Assembly (NCBI GenBank): GCA_964626275.1
Contig: CAZVCZ010000012.1
Location: 1 to 25,672 of the forward strand
DNA length: 25,672 nucleotides
From: M55B157 sp964626275
Lineage (GTDB): Bacteria; Actinomycetota; Actinomycetes; S36-B12
Reading direction: 5' to 3'
The translations under genes and the position numbers were made by a program. The notes under the pieces are model-generated. The model did not search any database and had not been told where the DNA came from. It saw only the letters and a program-made list of their open reading frames with translations. This document shows positions 1-8,025 of the stretch, piece by piece; position 1 is the stretch's first letter; each line of letters starts with the position of its first letter.

Positions 1-612
1 GTCATCAGGAATCCCGAGAGTTCCGAATGTCCTGGCAACAAGTCTTTCGGTTGCGCTGAGCGACCGGCCTCGACGCTCAGCGATTTGCGCATTGGTGTAT
101 CCCGAGGCGATGTCAGATAGAACCTCCAGTTGGCGGCGAGTGAGACGGACCAATGGGTTGTCAGTATCACGTGGTCCGACCGTCACCGGTTTGGTGTAAT
201 CAGAAAGTGTCGATTCGACGGCCGACCGCAACTGTTCGACATCGGAGAGCGACGTTTTGTTGACAAATGCACTTCTTGTTGGCAGATCGAGTTCACCCTT
301 TGCCAGCGATCGCGATGGGTAATGGGTGAAGAAGATGATCCCAAGGTGCGCAGAATGCATGCGCAGGAGATGACCTAGTTCGACGCCGTTCGGTCGGTCT
401 CCGAGGTCGATATCGAGGATTACCGCATCCGGATCAAAGTCACCGGAAGCGACGATTGCAGTTCGCGAATCAGGGACTGCCATGACCTCGAACCCCATAC
501 CGCGCACAGCCCCTTCAAGGAGGGCGCGCACTGATGCGTTGTCCTCCACAATGAGGATGCGTCGTGGAACGGGGGGGGCCACCCCCACATCCTGCCAGTG
601 CCACGCACTCAT
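1..612 (-). CDS. Response regulator, REC + LuxR-type HTH (3' end beyond window)
   Basis: The 204 visible codons encode a receiver domain (about residues 17-137) followed by a LuxR/NarL-type helix-turn-helix (about 157-204), so this is a predicted phosphorylation-controlled transcription factor. The acidic pocket E23/D24 (IVEDN), phospho-acceptor D67 (VILDIDL), switch T96 and K119 (FVNK) are all present. The HTH starts LTRRQLEVLSDIASGYTNAQIAER and continues to the left edge, where probably only a few residues are missing. The ATG overlaps the stop of the upstream acyl-CoA ligase as ATGA (609-612), which suggests translational coupling; a GGAGG lies rather far upstream, so a start at the GTG of codon 9 is possible. 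No partner kinase is adjacent. A regulator at the tail of a catabolic operon is unusual, and its targets cannot be told from the sequence. The family call is firm; the role is unknown. Confidence 0.88.
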   Translation of the reverse strand, partial: MSAWHWQDVGVAPPVPRRILIVEDNASVRALLEGAVRGMGFEVMAVPDSRTAIVASGDFDPDAVILDIDLGDRPNGVELGHLLRMHSAHLGIIFFTHYPSRSLAKGELDLPTRSAFVNKTSLSDVEQLRSAVESTLSDYTKPVTVGPRDTDNPLVRLTRRQLEVLSDIASGYTNAQIAERRGRSLSATERLVARTFGTLGIPDD

Positions 613-1775
613 TCCCAGGTAGAGAGAGCCCTCCGGTCGATTTTGCCCATGGCGTTGCGGGGCAGTTCGTCGACAAACACATAGGACTTCGGGCGCTTGT
701 AGGGGGCAAGTGAGGTGGCAGCCCGTTCGCGCAGTTCATCGGATATCGCACTGCCCACGACCACAGCAGTCACCTCCTCACCCCACTCGCGTGAGGCTCG
801 TCCGACAACCGCGATGTCTCGCACCCCCGGATGTTCACGAAGCACTTCTTCGATCTCGCGGGGGTAGACGTTGTAGCCACCGGTGATAATCAGGTCACTT
901 GCCCGGCCGATGAGATGCCAGTAGCCGTCCTCATCGACGCGTCCGATGTCACCAGTCGGAAACCACCCATCGAAGGTGAAGGTCTCAGCCGGATCGATAC
1001 CGAGATAGCCGCCAAATACATTTGGTCCACGCACCTCGACGACATCGCCGGCTCCGAGCCGGATCTCAACCTCCGGCATCGCACGACCGACGCTGCCCGC
1101 CCGTCGTTCACCGTGGAGCGGATTGCCCGTCAACATGACTGTTTCGGTCATGCCATAACGCTCCAGCGGCGGCTGNNNNNNNNNNNNNNNNNNNNNNNNN
1201 NNNNNNNNNNNNNNNNNNNNNNNNNNNNNNNNNNNNNNNNNNNNNNNNNNNNNNNNNNNNNNNNNNNNNNNNNNNTCCCACGCCTGCACTACCGCTCGTG
1301 CCCCAGCGAGCAGGTTTGCGTGTGTCAGCAGTGCGGCCTTCGGCTTGCCCGTCGTGCCCGAAGTGAACCCCAGCATCGCTGGGGCATCAGCTAGTGCACC
1401 ATCGAGAAGTGGGTCATCTTTCTGGGCCGGCAGATCGGACAGGTCGACGTTCGCATCGGTGATGCGGTGCGTCGGTCGCGCGATCGACTCAATGTGAGCG
1501 AGTTCGCTCTCCGTGTAGCCGGTGTTGGCAGGAACCACGACTCCGCCAGCGCGCAGTATCGCGGTGTAGGCAACGACGGTGGCGGCCGAAGGGCTACAGG
1601 ACAGCAAGACCCGATTCCCAGGCTCAATACCCGCTGCCTGCAGTCGTGCTGCCGCCTGATGAGTGCGCTCATCGAACTCCTCGGCAGACCATGCGATGTT
1701 CTCCGCGGGGGCACGGACGATCACACGCGACGGGTCTTGACGCCAGCCATCCGCCCAGGTAGCAGTGAGAGTCAC
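609..1775 (-). CDS. AMP-forming acyl-CoA ligase, MatB (malonyl-CoA synthetase)-like, interrupted by assembly gap
   Basis: This is an adenylate-forming (ANL) enzyme that activates a carboxylic acid with ATP and CoA. The P-loop TSGTTGKPK, the A5 motif ERYGMTET, the A7 aspartate region (WFPTGDIG), the hinge segment GRASDLIITGGYNVYPREIE and the catalytic-lysine motif PRNAMGKIDRR are all present in order. The stretch after A5 (NPLHGERRAGSVG, then GPNVFGGY) closely resembles malonyl-CoA/methylmalonyl-CoA synthetase MatB as I remember it, so a small dicarboxylic acid substrate is likely but unproven. The reading frame passes through 100 N that replace the A3-A5 interval, where the family usually has about 110-120 residues, so the real gene should be about 480-500 residues. 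The start is GTG, 13 bases after the upstream stop. The stop overlaps the response regulator start (ATGA). It lies in the bkd cluster, which fits acyl-CoA metabolism. Confidence 0.85.
   Translation of the reverse strand: MTLTATWADGWRQDPSRVIVRAPAENIAWSAEEFDERTHQAAARLQAAGIEPGNRVLLSCSPSAATVVAYTAILRAGGVVVPANTGYTESELAHIESIARPTHRITDANVDLSDLPAQKDDPLLDGALADAPAMLGFTSGTTGKPKAALLTHANLLAGARAVVQAWXXXXXXXXXXXXXXXXXXXXXXXXXXXXXXXXXXQPPLERYGMTETVMLTGNPLHGERRAGSVGRAMPEVEIRLGAGDVVEVRGPNVFGGYLGIDPAETFTFDGWFPTGDIGRVDEDGYWHLIGRASDLIITGGYNVYPREIEEVLREHPGVRDIAVVGRASREWGEEVTAVVVGSAISDELRERAATSLAPYKRPKSYVFVDELPRNAMGKIDRRALSTWE
1176..1275. other. Assembly gap (100 N) inside acyl-CoA ligase
   Basis: One hundred N. The round length suggests a placeholder. 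Homologues have roughly 110-120 residues between the flanking motifs, so the true missing sequence is probably a few hundred bases. Confidence 0.95.
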
Positions 1776-1788
1776 GGAAATAGCAGCA

Positions 1789-2634
1789 TCAGGGGGTGAG
1801 CGTCATGCTGGAGAGCACGCGCTCACCGAGGTCAGCATCCCCCTCGATCACCACGGTCGAACGCCACTCCGGAGCACGGCCGCACGTAGCAAGCATGAAC
1901 GTCTCCCACGGCATCGTGAGCGTCACCGTCGGCGCCTCGCCTACCGGAACCATGCGGGCGCGGCCATCGTCACCGACCACGACAGCGATGTCGAACACCA
2001 CGCCCGGCTCGATCACGTTGAACCGCACGGACTCGCCGATCCCCGCGCCGGCACCCTTGCCGACGATCTTGCCCAAACCGGGGGCCAACTGCGTTGCAGA
2101 AGCGCGCGCACCGGAGGAATCGAGGCCCCCGGGCCTCCCCACCGCGCGTCGGATGTCCTGCTCATGCGCCCAGGTGTCGAAGGTTCGCTGTTGCACCAGG
2201 CCACCGATATTCGCAGGACCGAACGGGCCGTCCTGTGGTTCATCACGATCGGAGTAGTCATTGCGAAGTTGCGCTAACCGGCGGGCCAGGGCGTCACGCG
2301 TTTCCGCCATGATCTCATCACGCGACCATGCTCGTCGCCGGTCGACCGGGGTCTCCATGAACTTCGCCTTGTCGCTCGTCACATGCGGGAGCGTCGACCA
2401 GTCCGGTTCATGCGCCGGCTCGACATCTCCCATGAGCCACAGCTCGAGCCAGGTGATGTGGGCCACGACATCGGCCACGCTCCACCCGGGCAGATCGGTG
2501 GCCGCCTGCCACTGGTCGTCATCGAGGGAATCCAGCAACTCAAGCAGATCGTCATGCGCGGACTCCCAGACGTCGATCAGAGTGTCCAGGTCCGCGTCTG
2601 GGGGCAATGGAGAGGTCGATGTCATGGGCGTCAC
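1789..2634 (-). CDS. TIGR03083 / mycothiol-dependent maleylpyruvate isomerase-like (DinB-fold) protein
   Basis: A 281-residue protein with the N-terminal MDMPI/DinB-like helical bundle and a C-terminal SCP2-like domain typical of actinobacterial TIGR03083 proteins. Visible signatures are SLDDDQW...LPGWSVADVVAHITWLE (H59) and TFDTWAHEQDIRRAVGRP. H59, D153 and H157 could form the family's metal site. The C-terminal segment (about 190-281) with PVGEAPTVTLTMPWETFMLATCGR matches the second domain. Family members are metal-dependent, often thiol (mycothiol)-linked enzymes, but most have no known substrate. The GTG start overlaps the stop of the E2 gene as GTGA (2631-2634); an in-frame ATG nine bases later (2625) is an alternative start. 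Its place between bkdC and a MatB-like ligase suggests a role in acyl-group or keto-acid metabolism, which is inference. Confidence 0.85.
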   Translation of the reverse strand: MTPMTSTSPLPPDADLDTLIDVWESAHDDLLELLDSLDDDQWQAATDLPGWSVADVVAHITWLELWLMGDVEPAHEPDWSTLPHVTSDKAKFMETPVDRRRAWSRDEIMAETRDALARRLAQLRNDYSDRDEPQDGPFGPANIGGLVQQRTFDTWAHEQDIRRAVGRPGGLDSSGARASATQLAPGLGKIVGKGAGAGIGESVRFNVIEPGVVFDIAVVVGDDGRARMVPVGEAPTVTLTMPWETFMLATCGRAPEWRSTVVIEGDADLGERVLSSMTLTP

Positions 2635-3833
2635 GCTAGCGCGACCTCGGGTGCGGCGAGGAAGGATGCCACATCCGACAGGAACACCGCCCCTTGCTGC
2701 CCATCGACGATGCGATGATCGAAGGTGAGTGACAACTGCATGACCGGTCGCACGGCGAGTCCTCCGTCGATCGCCCAGGGTCGGTCGATGATGCGCCCCG
2801 TGGCCAAGATGGCTGCCTGGCCGGGCGGCAGGATCGGGGTACCGCCATCAACGTCGAAGACACCGATGTTGGTGATCGTGAGGGTCGCGCCGAGAGAGTC
2901 CGCAGGCGTGATGCGGTCCTCGCGTGCCCGTGCGGTCAACTCAACCAGAGCGCCCGCCATGCCCCGCGCGTCGAGGCGATCAGCATCGGGGATCTTGGGA
3001 ACCACTAGGCCACGCGGACCAGCGACCGCGATGCCCAGATGTAGGGCTGAATGCTGCTCGATCTCGGCACCCTCAGCTGTGTCATGCCAGGTGGCATTGA
3101 CGATCGGCGTCCGGCGAACTGCGTGAACCACCGCGAGCGCAGCGAGAGCCAGGGGCGTGACTCGGATGCCAAGTCGCTCGCGCAGCTCCTCTACCGCGGC
3201 AACCGTGCCGGAGACATCGACGTCCTTCCAGACGCTCACGGCAACCGCCGTCGATGCCGACTCCACCATCGCCTGAGCCATCGCCCGTTGCACACCCCGA
3301 ACAGGCACACGATCGCCTCCGCCCTGAGACGTGGTGGGTCCACCACCTGCGACCAGCCGTCGAACGTCGTCACGAGTGACATCGCCATGTCGACCGGTCG
3401 GCGTCGCGGCCCCGAGATCGACACCTAGTTCACGAGCCAGCGCGCGCACAGGCGGCTTCGCACGTGGTCGACCCGATGCAGGTGCTTTCACGGCCTCAGG
3501 TGGCGACACCTGAGCAGGTGCGGGCGTGTGAGCGTGGTCCTCCATGACGCCATATCCGATGAGCACCGGGGTACGGGGCTGCTCCTCGACCGCATCCGAA
3601 CCGACCGCGAGAATCGGGGTTCCGACAGCGACGATCTGACCTTCGGCGACGAGGATCTCGCTCACCACTCCGGCGAACGGGGAGGGCAGCTCAACCACGG
3701 CCTTGGCTGTCTCGATATCAACAATCGGATCGTTGATCGCGACGACATCCCCCGGAGCCACTCGCCAGCAGACGATCTCCGCCTCGGTCAGGCCCTCCCC
3801 GACATCCGGCAGCGCGAAGACCTGAGTGCTCAC
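2631..3833 (-). CDS. bkdC: Branched-chain 2-oxoacid dehydrogenase E2 (dihydrolipoyl transacylase)
   Basis: The E2 core enzyme moves the acyl group from E1 to CoA through a swinging lipoyl arm. The 400-residue product has one N-terminal lipoyl domain (about 1-78; lipoylated lysine K44 in DIETAKAVVE), a proline/alanine linker, a peripheral-subunit-binding domain (about 125-160, PPVRALARELGVDL) and a catalytic domain (about 175-400). The acyltransferase motif FDHRIVDGQQG supplies H373 and D377. I chose the GTG at 3833 because it overlaps the E1-beta stop as GTGA and begins directly at the lipoyl domain (STQVFALPDVGEG); the frame stays open to 3968 upstream, but that extension is not lipoyl-like. 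One lipoyl domain and the partner E1-alpha type favour a branched-chain rather than pyruvate substrate. No E3 (lipoamide dehydrogenase) gene is in the window, so E3 must be supplied from elsewhere. Confidence 0.93.
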   Translation of the reverse strand: MSTQVFALPDVGEGLTEAEIVCWRVAPGDVVAINDPIVDIETAKAVVELPSPFAGVVSEILVAEGQIVAVGTPILAVGSDAVEEQPRTPVLIGYGVMEDHAHTPAPAQVSPPEAVKAPASGRPRAKPPVRALARELGVDLGAATPTGRHGDVTRDDVRRLVAGGGPTTSQGGGDRVPVRGVQRAMAQAMVESASTAVAVSVWKDVDVSGTVAAVEELRERLGIRVTPLALAALAVVHAVRRTPIVNATWHDTAEGAEIEQHSALHLGIAVAGPRGLVVPKIPDADRLDARGMAGALVELTARAREDRITPADSLGATLTITNIGVFDVDGGTPILPPGQAAILATGRIIDRPWAIDGGLAVRPVMQLSLTFDHRIVDGQQGAVFLSDVASFLAAPEVALA

Positions 3834-4804
3834 AGCGCCATCACCTCGCGCACCGTGGCGATGACCCGATCGATACTGGGGAGGTAGTGCCGTTCGAAAC
3901 GGCTCGGCGGATACGGCAGGTATGCACCAGCGACACGGGTGACCGGAGCCTCCAGGGAGAAGAAGCACTCCTGAGAGACCTGTGCGGCGATCTCACCACC
4001 CAAACCCGCGACCTCGACAGCCTCATGGACGACGACACATCGTCCCGTGCGGCGCACCTGCTCGAAGACCGGCGACAGATCCATCGGCGACAGGCTGCGC
4101 ACATCGATCACACCCGCCGCAACACCCTGACTCGCCAATGCATCGGCGGCCTCGAGGCAGGTGCGCACCATCGGGCCGTACCCGACCAGGGTCACGGCAT
4201 CGCCATCCCGAAGCACTCGAGGAGTCCAGGGATCATCGGCACGCTGGGGCTCCACCTCAGCCCTATCCCAGTAGCGCCGCTTGGGTTCGAGGAACACCAC
4301 GGGGTCGTCACACGAGATCGCCGCCCGCAGGAGGTGATACGCCTCGTCAGCATCCGCAGGTGTCAGCACCCGAAGTCCCGGTGTGTGCACGAAATACGCC
4401 TCGGGGGACTCACTGTGATGCTCGACCGCGCCGATGCCACCGCCGTAGGGGATCCGGATCACGATCGGTAACTTCGTGGCGCCAGACGAGCGATAGTGGT
4501 GCTTGGCGACCTGGGTCACGATCTGATCGAAGGCGGGATAGACGAAACCATCGAACTGGATCTCCACCACCGGCCGATAGCCACGCATCGCCAGACCCAC
4601 GGCGGTGCCGACGATTCCCGACTCTGCCAGGGGTGTTCCGACGACTCGGGCATCCCCGAAATCCTTTGCTAGCCCATCGGTGACACGGAACACTCCCCCC
4701 AGCGTGCCGATGTCCTCACCGAGCAGAACCACCTTCGGGTCCTCTTCCATGGCGCGACGTAGAGATGCATTGAGCGCCGCGACCATCGTCATCGATTCGC
4801 TCAT
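3830..4804 (-). CDS. bkdB: Branched-chain 2-oxoacid dehydrogenase E1 beta subunit
   Basis: A 324-residue transketolase-fold beta subunit that pairs with the adjacent alpha subunit to form the thiamine-diphosphate-dependent E1 decarboxylase. Recognisable segments are VVLLGEDIGTLGGVFRVTDGL near residue 26, PLAESGIVGTAVGLAMRGYRPVVEIQF, YGGGIGAVEHHSESPEAYFVHTPGLRV, and the C-terminal transketolase domain beginning near residue 200. The length is normal for E1-beta. The ATG start overlaps the bkdA stop (ATGA, 4801-4804) and the stop overlaps the bkdC start (GTGA), so the three E1/E2 genes are probably translated in a coupled way at matched stoichiometry. The HHSESPEA segment and the partner E1-alpha loop point to the branched-chain subgroup; substrate specificity is inferred. 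Confidence 0.94.
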   Translation of the reverse strand: MSESMTMVAALNASLRRAMEEDPKVVLLGEDIGTLGGVFRVTDGLAKDFGDARVVGTPLAESGIVGTAVGLAMRGYRPVVEIQFDGFVYPAFDQIVTQVAKHHYRSSGATKLPIVIRIPYGGGIGAVEHHSESPEAYFVHTPGLRVLTPADADEAYHLLRAAISCDDPVVFLEPKRRYWDRAEVEPQRADDPWTPRVLRDGDAVTLVGYGPMVRTCLEAADALASQGVAAGVIDVRSLSPMDLSPVFEQVRRTGRCVVVHEAVEVAGLGGEIAAQVSQECFFSLEAPVTRVAGAYLPYPPSRFERHYLPSIDRVIATVREVMAL

Positions 4805-5883
4805 GCCGCACCTCCTGCGATGATCGTCTCCCAGCGGGCTCGGTCGCGTTCGACATCGTGATGCGACTCCGCGTAAACGTGATCGAACATCCCGATCGGA
4901 TCAGGGTCCGCTACTCCGCGAACACCCGCTCGTAGCCTCTCGCCAAGCGCATCCGCATCAGCAGCGAGTTGAGTGAACCAATCGTCGTCCGCGATCCCGT
5001 TCGCGCGCAGATAGCGTTCCATCCGGTCGATGGGATCGAGCCCAGCCCAATGCTCGAGTTCGCCCGCTGGTCGATATCTCGTCGGGTCATCTGAGGTCGT
5101 GTGCGCTCCCATGCGATAGGTGATGGCTTCGATGAACACTGGACCGCTGCCGGTGCGGACCCGTTCCAATGCCCAACGCGTCACTGCGAGACCAGCCAGG
5201 ACGTCGTTGCCATCGATGCGGACCGCCGGCATGCCGTATCCGGCCGCGCGCTGCGCGAACGGGACTACGGTCTGCCGATTGATGGGCTCGGAGATCGCCC
5301 AGCCGTTGTTCTGGCAGAAGAACACGACCGGAGCAGACTCCACGGTCGCGAACACCATCGCCTCGTGAACATCTCCTTCACTGCCTGCTCCATCGCCGTA
5401 GTAGGCGATGACCGCATCATCGGAACCATCGCGCTGAATCCCCATGGCGTAGCCCACCGCATGAAGGGTCTGGCTGCCGAGCACGATGGTGAAAAGTCCG
5501 AAGCCATGCTCCTGCGGGTTCCACCCGCCATGCGTCGTGCCTCGGTAGAGCCCGAGCAGTCCAAGAGGATCGACCCCGCGGGACCAGGCAACGGCCGATT
5601 CGCGATAGGTCGGGAAGGCGAAGTCGCCCACCCGCATCGCATGAGCTGAACCAACCTGACCCCCCTCCTGGCCCAGGCATGAGGACCACAAGCCGAGTTC
5701 GCCAGTGCGCTGGAGCGCCGTGGCCTCCGTGTCGACGCGGCGTGCCATGACCATGTCCCGATGCATGGTCCGGAAGAGTTCGGCGTCGATCTCAAGGGGA
5801 AACATCGAGTGAGGATGGAATCCACCCTCGGGGTCGAGCAGGCGGATGGGGTCCTCCCATCCGGGAATCGTGTCGTGGGTCAT
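4801..5883 (-). CDS. bkdA: Branched-chain 2-oxoacid dehydrogenase E1 alpha subunit
   Basis: A 360-residue thiamine-diphosphate-binding alpha subunit. The ThDP/Mg motif runs from GDG (residues 163-165, YYGDGAGSEGDVHEAM) to QNNGWAIS (191-198). The segment YRMGAHTTSDDPTRYR (about 256-271) matches the GHHSTSDDSxxYR loop of branched-chain 2-oxoacid dehydrogenase E1-alpha rather than the pyruvate dehydrogenase version, which is the main reason for the bkd call. The ATG at 5883 is preceded by a good ribosome-binding site (AGAGAGG, eight bases away); the frame is open further upstream to 6030, but that would run into the divergent dosR-like gene. This is the promoter-proximal gene of the minus-strand cluster and shares a 96-bp divergent intergenic region with the DosR-like regulator, so co-regulation is possible. 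It should act in catabolism of leucine, isoleucine and valine keto acids. Confidence 0.93.
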   Translation of the reverse strand: MTHDTIPGWEDPIRLLDPEGGFHPHSMFPLEIDAELFRTMHRDMVMARRVDTEATALQRTGELGLWSSCLGQEGGQVGSAHAMRVGDFAFPTYRESAVAWSRGVDPLGLLGLYRGTTHGGWNPQEHGFGLFTIVLGSQTLHAVGYAMGIQRDGSDDAVIAYYGDGAGSEGDVHEAMVFATVESAPVVFFCQNNGWAISEPINRQTVVPFAQRAAGYGMPAVRIDGNDVLAGLAVTRWALERVRTGSGPVFIEAITYRMGAHTTSDDPTRYRPAGELEHWAGLDPIDRMERYLRANGIADDDWFTQLAADADALGERLRAGVRGVADPDPIGMFDHVYAESHHDVERDRARWETIIAGGAA

Positions 5884-5979
5884 CGTGAGACCTCTCTGGG
5901 ACGATGGTTCGGCCTGGGTCGTCAGGCACTGCCTCCATCCTGGCATCGTCCGATCCCTGGAATAGGGCAGACTGCCTAC
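5884..5979. promoter_or_regulatory. Divergent intergenic region between bkdA and dosR-like gene
   Basis: Ninety-six bases that must hold the promoters of both the minus-strand bkd cluster and the plus-strand response regulator. An inverted repeat, GGACGATG (5899-5906) and CATCGTCC (5944-5951), lies inside. A degenerate DosR-like stretch (GGGACGATGGTTCG, 5898-5911) overlaps its left arm but matches poorly. No convincing -35/-10 pair was seen. Confidence 0.5.
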
Positions 5980-6566
5980 ATGGACTCCTCCGGCGCTGAA
6001 CCCACCCGAGTTTTCCTGCTCGACGACCACGAGATCGTGCGTCGTGGGCTCGCCGACCTGCTCAATCTTGAGGACGACCTCGATGTCGTCGGCGAGGCTG
6101 GAACCGTGGTCGAGGCGATCCAGCGCATCCCCGCTGTCCGACCGGATGTCGCGGTTCTCGACGTGCGGCTGCCCGATGGCAGTGGCGTGGAGGTCTGTCG
6201 CGAGATCCGCGATTCCCTGCCGGATGTGAAGTGCCTCATGCTCACCTCGTATGCCGATGACGAGGCTCTCTTCGATGCGATCATGGCGGGGGCATCGGGA
6301 TATGTGCTCAAGGAGATCAGGGGCAATGACCTAGTTGATGCCATCCGACAGGTGGCCCTGGGGCGGTCGCTGCTCGACCCGATCGCCACGCAGCGCGTGC
6401 TGGACCGACTGCGCAAGGGCGCCCAGCATGACGAGCGGCTGGACTCACTCACCGATCAGGAGTCGAAGATCCTCGACCTCATCGGCGAGGGCCTGACGAA
6501 TCGGCAGATCGGCGAGCGGATGCACCTCGCGGAGAAGACGGTGAAGAACTACGTCTCGAGTCTGCT
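5980..6566 (+). CDS. devR: DosR/DevR-like response regulator (3' end in assembly gap)
   Basis: A NarL/FixJ-family regulator with a receiver domain (about 8-125) and a LuxR-type HTH (about 157 onward). Key residues match mycobacterial DosR/DevR with a constant offset of seven: D15/D16, phospho-acceptor D61 (VLDVRLPDGSG), T89 (MLTSYADDEA), K111 (GYVLKEIRG), and DNA-contact residues K186, K189 and N190 in AEKTVKNYVSSL. The visible 195-196 residues stop at the 100-N gap; about 28 C-terminal residues are missing by comparison with DosR. I chose the ATG at 5980 because the receiver domain starts a few residues later; the ribosome-binding site is weak. DosR proteins activate hypoxia, NO and CO response genes. 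A DosS-like kinase lies convergently just beyond the gap, and DosR-type sites occur near 14850 and 22636. The family call is strong; the regulon is inferred. Confidence 0.9.
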
Positions 6567-6666
6567 NNNNNNNNNNNNNNNNNNNNNNNNNNNNNNNNNN
6601 NNNNNNNNNNNNNNNNNNNNNNNNNNNNNNNNNNNNNNNNNNNNNNNNNNNNNNNNNNNNNNNNNN
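6567..6666. other. Assembly gap (100 N) hiding 3' ends of dosR-like and dosS-like genes
   Basis: One hundred N between two convergent genes. By comparison with DosR and DosS, about 28 residues of the regulator and about 65 of the kinase are missing, some 280 bases in all. The gap is therefore probably under-sized unless the genes overlap at their ends. Confidence 0.95.
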
Positions 6667-7976
6667 GTCGACGCTCGTGCATGCTTTGCGGCATTCGTCA
6701 GAGCCTCACGCAGGACAGCGATCGCATGATCGGTCAGCATCGGGTTCATCACTGAATCGACTGGGCCGACAAATCGAACTGAAGGCGAAAAGCCAAGCAG
6801 CGCAGCTGACTGGGATACCTCGCGAAGCACCAGTCCGCGGGCTGATTCGGTTCCGAGATCGACGGGCTCATGCAGGGCGAAGATGGTCTGCCGAATCTCC
6901 TTGATGGTTTCATCGAGTTCATCGATCGCCCGGCTGACGCGCTCCCGCGCGACATCAGGAATGTCATCACTGCGCAAGGTTCCCTGCAGCATCATCCCGG
7001 TGGCAAACAGGCGCTGAATCACCAGGTCGTGTAGGTCGCGAGCGATCCGATCGCGATCCTCGTACACCGCAAGTCGTTCCTGTTCGCTTCGGGTGATAGC
7101 CAGGGTGACCGTCACCGCGACCTGACTCGCGAACTCTCGGGCCAGTTCGACCGCCTCATTCGAGATCGCCTGGACCGGATCGATCCAGCCAAGCACGATC
7201 GCGCCATGGATCCGATCAGGAGTGCCGACCGGCAGTGTCACCGAGTGCACGCAGCCCGCGGGCATCCGATCGTCCCCCCGGTCCACCACGACCACCGCGT
7301 CCGCACCCGTGATCTGGCGCGCTTGCTCCGCCGCCGCCAGCATGACCTCGTCAGCGGACGCTCCCGTGAAGACCACCGAGTCGACATCGGCGATCGCCTG
7401 CTGCCAACGACCACGCAACCTGGTGTGCTCGAACAGACGGGCATTCTCGATCGCGACGGCGGCCGCGGCAGCGAGGGCTGTGACGGTCTCCTCGTCCTCG
7501 ACGCTGAACCTGCTGGCGCCCCTCTTCTCGGTGAGATAGAGGTTGCCGAACACACGCCCGCGGACTCGAACCGGCACTCCGAGGAAGGACCTCATCGGAG
7601 GGTGGCCCTCGGGGAATCCCGCGGAGGACGGGTGCGAGGTGAGGTCGTCGATCCGGATCGGCAGTGGGTGGTCGACGAGAAGCCCGAGCACACCCTTCCC
7701 CGTGGGCGGCGGCCCAATCGTGGCCACCGTGTCGGGATCCATTCCCACGTGGATGAAATCGGAGACCCGACCATCATCATCGACCACCCCCAGCGCTCCA
7801 TAGGAGGCATCGGAGAGGTCGACGGCCGCCGTCACGATCCGCCGCAGGGTGGAACGCAGTTCAAGGCCTGCCGCAACCGCGACGACAGCGGAGAAAAGTC
7901 CCGAATCGCTTCGGCCACCCTCCGCCGAGCCCGGGACCGCCATGCTCCCATTGTGCACCCGGGTTCCCCCATCCAC
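6667..7976 (-). CDS. devS: DosS/DevS-like GAF-domain sensor histidine kinase (3' end in assembly gap)
   Basis: A soluble kinase with an N-terminal GAF domain (about 28-185), a shorter second GAF-like region (about 190-295), a HisKA_3 dimerisation/phosphoacceptor helix (DRDRIARDLHDLVIQRLF, phospho-His H316) and the start of the HATPase domain (N-box REALTNAAKH, N428). The remaining ATP-binding motifs lie in the gap. GAF-A closely resembles the haem domain of mycobacterial DosS: SAGFPEGHPPMRSFLGVPV and FGNLYLTEK supply H125 and Y147, exactly 22 apart like the DosS haem ligand H149 and distal Y171. It is therefore a predicted O2/NO/CO or redox sensor for the neighbouring regulator. The start is uncertain: GTG 7976, GTG 7958 (with GGGGG upstream) and ATG 7943 are all in frame ahead of the domain. 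The kinase lies on the opposite strand to the regulator, whereas devR-devS of mycobacteria are co-transcribed. Confidence 0.88.
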
Positions 7977-8025
7977 TCACCGGTCGCGGATGCGCACCCG
8001 GCCAATTCCGGTCAGACTCAATGGC

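Noticed and set aside
2631..5883. Pyruvate dehydrogenase complex
   Set aside because: The E1-alpha loop AHTTSDDPTRYR and the alpha/beta/E2 order fit the branched-chain complex better, although substrate is not proven.
5898..5911. Possible DosR site between bkdA and the dosR-like gene (GGGACGATGGTTCG)
   Set aside because: Only the left arm matches; the right arm and centre diverge. Not strong enough to list as a site.
5761..5979. Longer N-terminal start for the DosR-like regulator
   Set aside because: The extension would overlap bkdA on the other strand and is not receiver-like; homology begins just after the ATG at 5980.
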